Below, piece by piece: positions 1 through 8,028 of a DNA stretch of 64,000 nucleotides (the first letter of the stretch is position 1; each line of letters begins with the position of its first letter). Under the pieces are notes generated by a model. That model ran no database searches and was not told the DNA's origin. It was given only the letters and a program-made list of their open reading frames with translations. The stretch is from Sneathiella litorea (lineage in GTDB: Bacteria; Pseudomonadota; Alphaproteobacteria; Sneathiellales; Sneathiellaceae), in the NCBI RefSeq assembly GCF_009882915.1, contig NZ_WTUW01000009.1, positions 682,001-746,000 on the forward strand, given 5' to 3'. The position numbers were made by a program, and so were the translations under genes.

Positions 1-292
1 TACTCCCGAAGACAAAGGAAATTGCAACTGCCGAGACAGCAATGGAGAGATCAAGCCGGGTTGCGACGACAATCCTGCTGAATACGTCCCTACCAAGTTG
101 GTCGGTACCAAACCAGTGCTCCCACGAAGGTGCCTTCAGGCTTTGCGATGCACTGCTTGCCATCGGATCATAAGGAACGATTGCAGGACCGATAATGGCC
201 GCGACTATCAGCAGCACAAACATGGTTCCCGCAATCAGCGTTACCGGATTTTCGGTCAATACATAGCGCAGGTGTTTTAAAAATTCTGACAT
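1..292 (-). CDS. ABC transporter permease, DppC/OppC type (partial, runs off left edge)
   Basis: Inner-membrane permease of a peptide/nickel/opine-class (family 5) ABC importer. Only the N-terminal 97 residues are in the window; the rest lies to the left. Visible are a short cytoplasmic N-terminus (MSEFLKHLRYVL), a first hydrophobic helix at about residues 17-38, the PYDP motif and the family-typical HWFGTDQLGRDVFSRI segment, followed by the start of the next membrane helix. The ATG lies 9 bases after the stop of the DppB gene, so the two are co-transcribed. ATPase genes would be expected further left. The family call is firm; the substrate is not shown by this sequence, and biuret or a related compound is only inferred from the hydrolases next door. 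Confidence 0.9.
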   Translation of the reverse strand, partial: MSEFLKHLRYVLTENPVTLIAGTMFVLLIVAAIIGPAIVPYDPMASSASQSLKAPSWEHWFGTDQLGRDVFSRIVVATRLDLSIAVSAVAISFVFGS

Positions 293-301
293 TGCAGCGC
301 C

Positions 302-1330
302 TCAGCTTTCCAGTCCAACGCGCGGATCTACCAGCGTATAAATGATATCGATCGTCAAATTGAGCAGGACATAAAGAATTGCCATTGCCAGAACAAAACC
401 CTGCACCGCCGCATAATCGGACACGATTAGCGCCTCAATGGCGAAGGAGCCGATGCCAGGCCAAGCAAAAACCTTTTCCACCAGTACATTCGATCCCAGC
501 ATAAAGGAGAACACCATTCCCAACGTCGTCAGGATGGGAAGCAAGGCATTTCGGAACGCATAGGTATATAAAACCGTCGAGCGCTTTAGGCCCGAGGCGC
601 GTGCTGTTCGAATAAAGTCCGAAGACAAGACCTGCAGCATCGCACCGCGTGTCATCCGGGCGAGCGGCGCGAGGGTAAAAATGCCCAACGTGATTGCCGG
701 AAGGATCATTTGCGAAAGAGCCGCGCCAAATGTCTCGATATCGCCGTCAAGCAAGGCATCGATCGTATAGAAGCCGGTTACAGATGGGGGTGACAGATAT
801 ATGATATCCAGGCGCCCTAGCGGTGCCGGAGCTATTCCGAGAATGTAATAGAAAAGATAGACCATAAACAGGCCGGTAAAAAAGACAGGCAGGGAAACAC
901 CGGCGGTCACCACAATCCGGCAAAGCTGATCAACCCAGCTATTGGGCCGGGTGGCCGCTGCAATTCCAAGCGGAAGGGCCACGCCGATCGAAAACAAGAG
1001 AGCCAGGAATGTAAGCTCCAAAGAGGCTGGCAGTCGCCTGATCAACTCTTCCTTGACCGACAGTCCCGTGCTGACCGACACGCCAAGGTCCCCGCTGGCA
1101 AGGTTGCTCGCGTAAATCCAGAACTGTTCAAGCATGCTTTTGTCTAAGCCGAGAGATGTCCTGATTTCCTGTATGGACTTCTCGGTGGCCGCCGGTCCCG
1201 CAAAATAGACTGCCGGATCGCCCGGCAAGGCGCGGGTCAGAATGAACGTCACAATGATAATACCAATTATCGAAGGGATAGCCTGAGTAAGGCGTCCAAA
1301 GATTATGCGGAGCTTGTCATTGCGTTTCAT
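302..1330 (-). CDS. ABC transporter permease, DppB/OppB type
   Basis: Integral-membrane subunit of a family-5 importer, 342 aa, the normal length. The N-terminus has a membrane helix (about residues 17-35) followed by the conserved RALPGDPAVYFAGP segment. About five more hydrophobic helices follow, with the permease loop near the C-terminus (LVEKVFAWPGIGSFAIEA) and the usual end VDPRVGLES. It sits between the binding-protein gene (41 bases upstream) and DppC (9 bases downstream) on the same strand, giving the standard order binding protein-DppB-DppC. Regulation is probably shared with the binding protein through the palindrome upstream of that gene. Family assignment is certain; the transported compound is unknown, with biuret, allophanate-related or short amide compounds as the contextual guess. 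Confidence 0.95.
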   Translation of the reverse strand: MKRNDKLRIIFGRLTQAIPSIIGIIIVTFILTRALPGDPAVYFAGPAATEKSIQEIRTSLGLDKSMLEQFWIYASNLASGDLGVSVSTGLSVKEELIRRLPASLELTFLALLFSIGVALPLGIAAATRPNSWVDQLCRIVVTAGVSLPVFFTGLFMVYLFYYILGIAPAPLGRLDIIYLSPPSVTGFYTIDALLDGDIETFGAALSQMILPAITLGIFTLAPLARMTRGAMLQVLSSDFIRTARASGLKRSTVLYTYAFRNALLPILTTLGMVFSFMLGSNVLVEKVFAWPGIGSFAIEALIVSDYAAVQGFVLAMAILYVLLNLTIDIIYTLVDPRVGLES

Positions 1331-1371
1331 ATTTCCAACCCACGGCCTTGACGATATTTAAGCGACGATTT

Positions 1372-2994
1372 TTATACGCTCGCCTTGTTGAAAGAGCGGC
1401 AATCAAGCTGCCTGTGAGCATAATATTGATAGCCTGTGATGTTTTTTTGCATCGCAACATCAAGATAGGGCTGATACACCGGGATCAACGGAACATCTTC
1501 AAAGAAGATACTCAGGAGCTTTTTAATATTCGGCTCATATTGCGGATCACTCACTTCCATTTTCAAAGTGGCATCCGTAATTTTCTCGACTTCCGGATTG
1601 GAGTAATTCATCGAGTTGAATAGCCGATCCTTCTGATAAACCCAGAATGAATAATAGTCTGGATAGTTCAGCCAGCCGCCAAAGTCCTTGATGTGCATTG
1701 GCAGTTTCTTTTCGACCAATGCCGCCGTTCGCCAGTTTGCGCCCGGAATCTTCTCGATCGTTGCCTTGATTCCAACTTTCTCAAGACTTTCCTGAAGCAG
1801 CAAACACATAGGCTCTGACCATTGCGCGAGACCAAGATTAAAAGATAGGGGGACTTCAAACCCCTGCTCGTAACCGGCTTCCGTCAACAGAGCCTTCGCC
1901 TTGTCGTAATCCGTATTATACGGAAACGGTTGCGGCCATTCGATTGTCGCCGGTGTCAGGGACTTGCCGCCCCATAACGGAATTCCGCGTTCAAAAGCTG
2001 CCTGCTTGAAAATCTGGTCATAAGGTACTGAGTAGGCAATTGCCTGACGGACCAGTTTGTTGGCGAAAGGCTCAAAATTCAAATTCAGGCCAATGGAGAT
2101 CATGGAGTTTTCGATTGGCACGCCGGTGATTGTGTATTTACCGGACGCATTTAGCTCCGCGAAATCTTTTGGCGGCATTTCGAGGGAGACATCTGCGTCG
2201 CCCTTTTCAAGCAATGCACGGCGCGTCGAGGCCGATGGAATTTCACGGATAATCACGCGCGATATTCCAGGTAACTCACCGTTCTTCCATCCCTCAAATC
2301 GTTTATATACAACCTGCTGGCCTGGATCCCAGCGCTCCAGCATAAAGGCGCCACTGCCTGCAGGTGTGCGATGCAAATATTCGGTTGCCCAGGGATCGTC
2401 GGCCGTCGCGTGCTTTTTCGCCAGCTCGGAATTAAAAATAATCGGTACTGGCACGCCTAGATCAGGCAGTGTCATCTTGTCGGGGCGGGTCAGCTTAATG
2501 ACAAAAGTATCCGCATCGAGAGCTTCAAACTGCTCAGGTTTTTCCAGCGAACCGGCTTTCATCTGCACCGTTGGGAATCCGCCAAGGCTGACAGCCCTGT
2601 CAAATGACCACTTCACGTCATAGGCGGTAATGGGAGCGCCGTCCCAGAAGGTTGCGCCTTTGCGCATCTTAAAGGTAATCGTCATTCCGTCCGGCGATAC
2701 AACCCATGATTCCGCGGCCTCTGGCTCCAGTTTGGAATAGTCATACATCAAGGTGCCGTTGGCCAGTGTCTTCGTTGAGTAACCTACCAACCGGTCATAC
2801 AGATTGACAGCAATCTGGTAACTGGGCCGGTTTGTGCCTTTGCGCTGAATATCCATGCTGTTCGGACCGTTTCCGCTAACAACAACAAGCGTATCGTCCC
2901 TTCCCGCCGCTTCTGCCGGCAAAAATTTTAGAAATGGAATTACAGCGGCGCTGCTGGCAACGCCCATTGTTTTAAGAAAATCTCTTCTTCGCAT
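1372..2994 (-). CDS. ABC transporter substrate-binding protein, family 5, Tat-exported
   Basis: Periplasmic solute-binding protein of the DppA/OppA/NikA class, 540 aa. The N-terminus MRRRDFLKTMGVASSA is a twin-arginine signal with a hydrophobic stretch and likely cleavage after AEA at about residue 30. The mature part has the family signature around EPEAAESWVVSPDGMTITFK and WDGAPITAYDVKWSFDRAV. A good ribosome site (CCAGGAGACG) precedes the ATG. It heads an operon with the two permeases. About 150 bases upstream is a palindrome nearly identical to one upstream of the biuret hydrolase gene, which suggests control by the adjacent LysR protein. The ligand cannot be read from sequence; biuret is an inference from context. 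Confidence 0.93.
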   Translation of the reverse strand: MRRRDFLKTMGVASSAAVIPFLKFLPAEAAGRDDTLVVVSGNGPNSMDIQRKGTNRPSYQIAVNLYDRLVGYSTKTLANGTLMYDYSKLEPEAAESWVVSPDGMTITFKMRKGATFWDGAPITAYDVKWSFDRAVSLGGFPTVQMKAGSLEKPEQFEALDADTFVIKLTRPDKMTLPDLGVPVPIIFNSELAKKHATADDPWATEYLHRTPAGSGAFMLERWDPGQQVVYKRFEGWKNGELPGISRVIIREIPSASTRRALLEKGDADVSLEMPPKDFAELNASGKYTITGVPIENSMISIGLNLNFEPFANKLVRQAIAYSVPYDQIFKQAAFERGIPLWGGKSLTPATIEWPQPFPYNTDYDKAKALLTEAGYEQGFEVPLSFNLGLAQWSEPMCLLLQESLEKVGIKATIEKIPGANWRTAALVEKKLPMHIKDFGGWLNYPDYYSFWVYQKDRLFNSMNYSNPEVEKITDATLKMEVSDPQYEPNIKKLLSIFFEDVPLIPVYQPYLDVAMQKNITGYQYYAHRQLDCRSFNKASV

Positions 2995-3144
2995 GCTTCG
3001 TCTCCTGGATAGAACTCATGTCGATTTTAAGCTCAAGGTCTTTCGTATAGCGGCCTGCGGGAACAAAATTCCATGCGACCATTTCTCAAGGAGCACTACA
3101 GCAGGATATAGCGCTGCAGTATGCTGCTATTTTTTTTCAGCAAT

Positions 3145-3161
3145 GCTGCAAAAAATGCATC
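3145..3161 (-). promoter_or_regulatory. Palindromic LysR-type operator candidate upstream of the transporter operon
   Basis: On the minus strand this reads GATGCATTTTTTGCAGC, with a T-N11-A core TGCATTTTTTGCA. It matches 16 of 17 bases of the site at 4131-4147 on the other side of the LysR gene. A looser half-site pair (TGCTG ... CAGCA, 3122-3142) lies alongside, as LysR proteins often bind two adjacent sites. Placement about 150 bases upstream of the binding-protein start fits an activator site for the leftward transporter operon. Binding is inferred. Confidence 0.55.
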
Positions 3162-3202
3162 GGATAAATATTTCAATGGGAAAGTTTAGGCGACAAGCCA
3201 CT

Positions 3203-4105
3203 TTACTCGTAGCGAATTTGGAGTGCCTTGGTTATTTGATCGGCGAAACGCGCCACGGCAACAGGCAAAGTACGGCCGCGTAACTGGCCAATATAAATCA
3301 GGCCAGTTGGCACATCACGAAGGTCGATCGGGCGCGCGACGGATCCTTTGGGAATATCTTCCACTGGCAGGCCAATCGGAATTTGGAACGATATGACCCC
3401 TTCAGTTAGCGTATGATTGCGCAGGAATTCGAAACTGTCTGATTCAATAACCGGGTTCAGGACTATGGCCGAGTCCACGAGAGCCAGTTCCATCAAGTAC
3501 CTCACACCATAGGGGTTGGTCGGCAAGGCAATCGGGTGTTGAAGGCAATCCCGCAGCCGCAGTGTTTCTTCGTTCGCCAGCGGGTGGTTTTCGGACATCA
3601 CGCCATAGACCTGCTGGCGGACTGTTAGGATTGTCTGAAATTCCGCAAGCCTTACGGGTTCGAATACTAGCGCGAGATCGGCGGTATGATCGACAAGCGC
3701 CTGCTCGGCCGCGGCTCTGTCACGCAAGTAAACGCCAAATGTTACCGCCGGATGCTCTTTTCTGTAGATGGCAATTTGCTGCGGTAGGAAATAGGGAAGC
3801 AAAGCCTGGCTACAGGCAATTGACACATGTCCCCGCCGGATGCCTGAGAGATCGGCAATCTGGGATCTGACCCGTTCCATGTCCGAAAGCTGATTGCGAA
3901 TATGATGAACGAAGATTTCCCCGGCACTATTGAGCCGCACACCGCGTGGCAGCCGCTCGAAAATGGGAACGCCAAGTTCCTCTTCTATGGCCAGAATGCG
4001 GCGGTTCAAAGCAGTGGACGTTATCGCCAGTACTTCTGCTGCTTTTCGGATTGACCCGATACGGGCGACAGTATCGATATAACGTATACTGGTCAGATGC
4101 TTCAT
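3203..4105 (-). CDS. LysR-family transcriptional regulator (probable biuret/transporter regulator)
   Basis: LysR-type regulator, 300 aa, normal length. The N-terminal winged helix-turn-helix spans about residues 1-60 (VARIGSIRKAAEVLAITSTALNRRI ... EEELGVPIFERLPRGVRLN). A linker helix (HHIRNQLSDMERV) leads to the periplasmic-binding-protein-like effector domain (about 90-295). Start supported by GGAAGGGC upstream of the ATG. It lies between the transporter operon and the divergent biuret hydrolase operon, with matching palindromes on both flanks, the arrangement expected of a local pathway regulator that also represses itself. The natural inducer is unknown; biuret or allophanate would be the first guesses. 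The LysR assignment is certain, the regulon is inference. Confidence 0.93.
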   Translation of the reverse strand: MKHLTSIRYIDTVARIGSIRKAAEVLAITSTALNRRILAIEEELGVPIFERLPRGVRLNSAGEIFVHHIRNQLSDMERVRSQIADLSGIRRGHVSIACSQALLPYFLPQQIAIYRKEHPAVTFGVYLRDRAAAEQALVDHTADLALVFEPVRLAEFQTILTVRQQVYGVMSENHPLANEETLRLRDCLQHPIALPTNPYGVRYLMELALVDSAIVLNPVIESDSFEFLRNHTLTEGVISFQIPIGLPVEDIPKGSVARPIDLRDVPTGLIYIGQLRGRTLPVAVARFADQITKALQIRYE

Positions 4106-4130
4106 AAGTGCCCTTCCCGGAGCAGCTACT

Positions 4131-4147
4131 GCTGCATTTTTTGCAGC
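4131..4147. promoter_or_regulatory. Palindromic LysR-type operator candidate between the LysR gene and the biuret hydrolase operon
   Basis: GCTGCATTTTTTGCAGC has 6-bp arms GCTGCA/TGCAGC around a T tract. Its 13-bp core fits the LysR T-N11-A rule. It lies 26 bases upstream of the LysR start, suiting autoregulation, and about 380 bases from biuH. The same core recurs at 3147-3159 (minus strand) and 57399-57411. Function is inferred from recurrence and position. Confidence 0.6.
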
Positions 4148-4300
4148 GTCTTGATGAATATATAGCAGGAGACAGATGCACTCGCACCTGCAAAATTAAC
4201 TTTATCAGAGATGAAAGATTGTGCTCAGGCGTGAAATTTCAAGCAATTGAGACGCGCCGTGCAAAATATTTTCAAATCGCTCAATTTCAGGAGAGTTTCG

Positions 4301-4384
4301 ATGAGTATCCAATACAAAATCTCCCGCCGTAATATTTTAAAATCAACTGCTTCTTTCTGGGAGCGCGGGCTATCGATCCGATAA
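4301..4384 (+). pseudogene. Orphan Tat signal-peptide fragment, likely remnant of an exported-protein gene
   Basis: A strong ribosome site (CAGGAGAG) is followed by an ATG and 27 codons: MSIQYKISRRNILKSTAS, then nine unrelated residues and a stop. The SRRNILKSTAS segment is a textbook twin-arginine motif, but the hydrophobic core and mature protein are missing. The simplest reading is the leftover start of a Tat-exported protein, perhaps a second substrate-binding protein, whose body was deleted. The following 90 bases carry three short perfect palindromes (4387-4397, 4402-4413, 4421-4430), possibly regulatory or a scar. A chance ORF cannot be excluded. Confidence 0.35.
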
Positions 4385-4476
4385 TCACCTGTCAGGTAAT
4401 TTTCACCGGTGAACCGTCCCTCGACGTCGATGACCGGCGCGCCTGCTGAATTGAGCATTACGAATTAAAGGTTCTT

Positions 4477-4527
4477 ATGAATAAACAGACGACGAACACA
4501 GGTTCAATATTGGAGTTGGCGACATGA
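4477..4527 (+). CDS. Possible 16-residue leader peptide overlapping the biuret hydrolase start
   Basis: The ATG is preceded by AAAGG and encodes [16 protein letters not shown]. Its TGA shares bases with the biuH ATG (ATGA overlap), so ribosomes finishing it could restart on biuH. The ribosome site for biuH (TTGGAG) lies inside it. It resembles a translation-coupled upstream ORF, but no conserved family is recognised and 16 codons can occur by chance. Confidence 0.3.
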   Translation: MNKQTTNTGSILELAT

Positions 4528-5201
4528 GTGTCATAGAAGCAGATCCCTACCCTTGGCCCTATAATGGCGATCTAAAGCCTGAAAATACGGCGCTCATAGT
4601 TATTGACATGCAGACCGACTTTTGCGGGGTTGGCGGTTATGTTGACCAGATGGGATACGACCTCAGCCTGACGAGAGCACCCATTGAGCCCATTTCCAAT
4701 GTCCTCGGCGCTATGCGCGCCAAGGGTTATCATATTTTCCACACCCGTGAAGGCCATCGCCCTGATCTTGCCGACCTCCCTGCCAATAAGCGATGGCGGT
4801 CCCGACAAATCGGGGCTGGCATTGGGGACCCGGGCCCTTGCGGCAAAATCCTTGTCCGCGGAGAACCCGGCTGGGAAATCATTGATGAACTGGCTCCCCT
4901 CCCCGATGAAGCAATCATTGACAAGCCCGGCAAGGGTTCCTTCTGTGCAACAGATCTCGAGTTGATGCTGCGCGTCCGCGGGATCGAGAATATTGTCCTG
5001 ACCGGTATCACGACCGATGTTTGCGTCCATACGACAATGCGCGAAGCCAACGACAGGGGATTTGAATGCCTGCTGCTGGAGGATTGCTGTGCAGCTACTG
5101 ATCCCGGCAACCACGCCGCTGCCGTCAAGATGGTCAAGATGCAGGGCGGCGTTTTCGGGACGGTCTCCAACAGCGCTACTTTCATCAGCCAGTTGCCATG
5201 A
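4524..5201 (+). CDS. biuH: Biuret amidohydrolase (cysteine hydrolase, isochorismatase-like)
   Basis: Cytoplasmic hydrolase predicted to split biuret into allophanate and ammonia, 225 aa. The isochorismatase-type fold shows the triad Asp28 (in [10 protein letters not shown]), Lys134 (in [10 protein letters not shown]) and Cys167 (in [12 protein letters not shown]). From memory, the Rhizobium leguminosarum BiuH triad is D36/K142/C175 with Q215; all shift here by exactly 8, including Gln207 in KMQGG. The N-terminal DPYPWPYNG and [19 protein letters not shown] segments also match that enzyme closely. The allophanate hydrolase gene downstream completes the pathway. Alternatives such as ureidoacrylate hydrolase RutB are less likely given these matches and the neighbour. 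No cyanuric acid hydrolase gene is visible in the window. Confidence 0.88.
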   Translation: MSVIEADPYPWPYNGDLKPENTALIVIDMQTDFCGVGGYVDQMGYDLSLTRAPIEPISNVLGAMRAKGYHIFHTREGHRPDLADLPANKRWRSRQIGAGIGDPGPCGKILVRGEPGWEIIDELAPLPDEAIIDKPGKGSFCATDLELMLRVRGIENIVLTGITTDVCVHTTMREANDRGFECLLLEDCCAATDPGNHAAAVKMVKMQGGVFGTVSNSATFISQLP

Positions 5202-5293
5202 CAAACGGCACTTGGAAATAGACACTCTTGAGGTTTGCGCAGACAGAATCGTCGGCTGGGCAACAGATAACGATAAAATTTTGGAGGCAATTA

Positions 5294-5668
5294 GTGACCA
5301 AACCGGCCATATTCAGTGAGCTCGTTCCCGACGGGTGGAAAGACTGTATTTTTGAACCCTTCCAGCCAGGCGTGGAAATCTGCTGGTTGCTTAAAGGTGA
5401 ACCTGGGATCGCCTTGCTGAAATATGCACCGGGCGCGCAGGTGCCAAGGCACCGCCACGCAGGTTTAGAAACCATTCTCGTTCTCGACGGATCACAAAGC
5501 GATGTGAACGGTCACTATACAAAGGGAACCTATGTTGCCAATCCCGATGGTAGCGAACATGCCGTCTGGTCCGATGAGGGTTGCGTCGTTCTTATTCAAT
5601 GGCAACAGCCAGTCGTCTTTGTCGATGAACCAGTAGTAATTTCTAAAAGTAGCAATGCCGATGACTGA
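5294..5668 (+). CDS. Small cupin protein (ChrR-like cupin) in the biuret operon
   Basis: Single-domain cupin of 124 aa. GTG is chosen as start because GGAGG lies 6 bases upstream; an upstream in-frame ATG at 5228 has no comparable site. The motif PRHRHAGLETILVLDGS carries the paired His and Glu metal ligands of cupin motif 1, and the later PDGSEHAVWSDEGC carries the motif 2 His. Overall pattern resembles the cupin half of ChrR anti-sigma proteins, without the anti-sigma helical domain. It sits between biuH and the allophanate hydrolase gene, overlapping the latter by 14 bases, so it is co-translated with the pathway. Its role is unknown; sensing, substrate channelling or handling of a by-product are possibilities without direct support. 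Confidence 0.8.
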   Translation: MTKPAIFSELVPDGWKDCIFEPFQPGVEICWLLKGEPGIALLKYAPGAQVPRHRHAGLETILVLDGSQSDVNGHYTKGTYVANPDGSEHAVWSDEGCVVLIQWQQPVVFVDEPVVISKSSNADD

Positions 5669-7451
5669 TATATCCTTTGACATTAACAGCCTGCATCGCG
5701 CCTATGCCGATGGAACACATGTTTCTGAAATAATTGCAGAATGCTATCGACGCATAGAGGAAGCCGCTGATCCCGGCATCTTCCTGAAGTTGGTCGACCA
5801 GGATGCAGCCCAGGGGGAGGCGGAAAAGCTTGGTGCATTCGATCCAGTTACGAAGCCACTCTGGGGGATACCCTTCGTCGTCAAGGACAACATTGACGTT
5901 GCCGGCTTACCGACGTCCGCGGCCTGTCCAGCATATGAATATGATGCCGATGCGGATGCTTTCGTCGTCGCCCAGCTCAGAGAAGCCGGTGCTATCCTGA
6001 TTGGCAAGACAAACCTTGATCAATTCGCGACGGGGTTGGTGGGCATTCGCTCACCATACCCACCACCCAAAAATGCCATTGATCCGGAAATTGTCCCCGG
6101 TGGATCGAGTTCGGGATCCGGCGTCGCAGTAGCCTTGGGGTTAGTCAGCTTCTCACTTGGTACCGATACTGCAGGTTCAGGGCGGGTGCCCGCCGCACTA
6201 AATAATATAGTCGGCCTCAAACCAACCCTTGGTGCGTTATCGGCATCAGGTGTCGTTCCGGCCTGCAGGACCCTTGATACGATCTCAATATTTGCCCTGA
6301 CAGTTGAGGATGCCTATCGCGCCTTTCAGTCGGCAAGCGCCTATGATCCGCTGGATGCCTATTCACGCGAAACTCCTGTAAATGGTTTACAGGAAATGCG
6401 ACCAGGCTTTCGCGTTGGTGTGCCGACAGTCGAAACAAGGGAATTCTTTGGAGATGCTGTCCAGTCCAACTCCTTCGATGCTGCTCTCGCCGCCATAACA
6501 GCGCTTGGCGGTGAAATTGTCGAGATCGACTTTACCCCTTTCTATGACATTGCAAATATGTTGTATGAAGGTGCGTGGGTCGCAGAGCGTTTCACTGTCA
6601 TCGCCGATCTTCTGCGGGAAAATCCCGAGGCGATCCTTCCAGTAACGCGCGCCATTGTCAGCAAAGCGGAATCATTATCCGCAGCAGATGCTTTCTGCGG
6701 AATGTATAAGCTTCAAGAACTGAAGCGCATCATCGCCCCGCTTATCAATTCTGTAGATATTTTCTGCGTTCCCTCAATTCCGACATTCTATTCGCTCGCA
6801 GACCTCGAAGAAGATCCAATCGGTCCAAATGCGCGGCTCGGCACCTATACCAATTTTGTAAATCTTCTCGATCTTTGCGGAATTGCCGTTCCTGTAACCA
6901 CCCGCACAGATGGACGGCCGGGAAGTGTTACCCTTCTCGCCAAAGCCGGCAAGGATGCCGTTGTTGCTAGCCTCGCTGCGCTTCTGCATTACCGCTCCGG
7001 GGTTCTTCTCGGGGCAACCAACTGGACACAACCGCTGCCACCACAGAACAACCCGGTCGTTTCCAAAGATGAAATCTGCCTAGCGGCCGTGGGCGCACAT
7101 ATGTCCGGCCTGCCGCTGAATGGCGAGCTTACTAAACTCGGCGGTCGGTTTCTGAAGGACGCCAAGACCGCACCAATTTATCGTCTCTATAGTCTTGCTG
7201 GCGGCCCTCCTTATCGCCCTGGCCTAGTGCGAAATAAAAAGGGGACCATGATCGATCTGGAAATCTGGGCAATTCCTGTGAAGGAGTTCGGGGAATTCAT
7301 TCGAGGCATCCCGGCACCGTTGGGAATTGGCACGGTATCTCTTTCCGATGGGACAGCTGTAAACGGTTTCATCTGTGAAGCCGCCGGACTTGAGGGCGCC
7401 ACTGATATTACAAATTTCGGTGGATGGCGAAAATTTCTTCACGCGGATTAG
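5655..7451 (+). CDS. atzF: Allophanate hydrolase
   Basis: Amidase-signature enzyme that splits allophanate into ammonia and CO2, 598 aa, near the 605 aa of Pseudomonas AtzF. The N-terminal amidase domain (about 1-440) has the Ser-cis-Ser-Lys triad: Lys77 (in GIPFVVKDNID), Ser151 (in PGGSSSGSG) and Ser175 (in GTDTAGSGRVPA), with spacing 74 and 24 as in the family. The C-terminal part (about 470-595, with LYSLAGGPPYRPGLV and IRGIPAPLGIGTVSL) is the allophanate-hydrolase C-terminal domain that completes decarboxylation. It lacks the biotin carboxylase of urea amidolyase, so it serves biuret/cyanurate rather than urea breakdown. A second in-frame ATG two codons on is equally possible as start. 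Confidence 0.93.
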   Translation: MPMTDISFDINSLHRAYADGTHVSEIIAECYRRIEEAADPGIFLKLVDQDAAQGEAEKLGAFDPVTKPLWGIPFVVKDNIDVAGLPTSAACPAYEYDADADAFVVAQLREAGAILIGKTNLDQFATGLVGIRSPYPPPKNAIDPEIVPGGSSSGSGVAVALGLVSFSLGTDTAGSGRVPAALNNIVGLKPTLGALSASGVVPACRTLDTISIFALTVEDAYRAFQSASAYDPLDAYSRETPVNGLQEMRPGFRVGVPTVETREFFGDAVQSNSFDAALAAITALGGEIVEIDFTPFYDIANMLYEGAWVAERFTVIADLLRENPEAILPVTRAIVSKAESLSAADAFCGMYKLQELKRIIAPLINSVDIFCVPSIPTFYSLADLEEDPIGPNARLGTYTNFVNLLDLCGIAVPVTTRTDGRPGSVTLLAKAGKDAVVASLAALLHYRSGVLLGATNWTQPLPPQNNPVVSKDEICLAAVGAHMSGLPLNGELTKLGGRFLKDAKTAPIYRLYSLAGGPPYRPGLVRNKKGTMIDLEIWAIPVKEFGEFIRGIPAPLGIGTVSLSDGTAVNGFICEAAGLEGATDITNFGGWRKFLHAD

Positions 7452-7614
7452 GGTTATGGTGGGTCCGAGTTGCTCGCCAGCTTAGAGCATGTCACGTAGT
7501 GGGTTCATTTTCATAGGATTGATCTACGGAAGCCAAGTGCCCTGCCCCGCTTTAACCTTTTTGATGAGGTCCAATGCGCTCGATACTGCGCATGGGCAGT
7601 ATACTATATCCGAC

Positions 7615-8028
7615 TCATTCCTTTTTCTGCTGCGCAGACGAGGAATCACGGTTGGATACCGAAACGATATACCGTGCCAAAGCGGCGCGCTCAACCTCGT
7701 CCCGTATGCCCGGATAGGACATCCACATGCCTGGAAACACTCCTTCCGGATCCGCGAGAAATTCTTCCAACAGTTGAGGGGTCCAGACCTCGCCGGCGGA
7801 ATTCGCAGCGCGCAGAACCGGAGAATAATCAAATTCCGGATCTCCGCCAACTGCGCGGTCGATCAGGCCAGACAACGACGGTCCGGCCATAACCCCGGCA
7901 TCCGCCTTCAGGCTATGGCAGGCGCGACAGGGGGCAAAAGCCTCACGCCCAGCAACTTCTCCGGCAATCGCCCCTGAGATTGGAGCATTCAAACCAATCA
8001 GGGCGATAACCATTGAAAATGGTTTCAT
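7615..8028 (-). CDS. Exported c-type cytochrome
   Basis: Small periplasmic class I cytochrome c, 137 aa. An N-terminal signal peptide (hydrophobic stretch about residues 5-21) precedes the haem site CRACH (Cys34, Cys37, His38). A Met in PGMWMSYPG (101 or 103) can be the sixth ligand. A short charged tail (NRDSSSAQQKKE) follows. Its ATG overlaps the stop of the beta-propeller gene by 4 bases, so the two proteins are probably made together and may form an electron-transfer pair. No oxidase or dehydrogenase of known type sits next to them. The cytochrome assignment is sure; its partner and pathway are not established. Confidence 0.9.
   Translation of the reverse strand: MKPFSMVIALIGLNAPISGAIAGEVAGREAFAPCRACHSLKADAGVMAGPSLSGLIDRAVGGDPEFDYSPVLRAANSAGEVWTPQLLEEFLADPEGVFPGMWMSYPGIRDEVERAALARYIVSVSNRDSSSAQQKKE

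Noticed and set aside
2057-2623. 188-codon ORF antisense to the substrate-binding protein gene
   Set aside because: Lies wholly inside a well-supported gene and shows serine/proline-rich shadow composition.
4225-4458. Minus-strand ORF of 77 codons upstream of biuH
   Set aside because: No ribosome site or family; overlaps the LysR/biuH regulatory region and a better supported short plus-strand ORF.
7452-7614. Possible insertion-sequence remnant after atzF
   Set aside because: The sequence has an odd GAGCATGTCACG stretch, but no matching inverted end, target duplication or transposase motif could be found.
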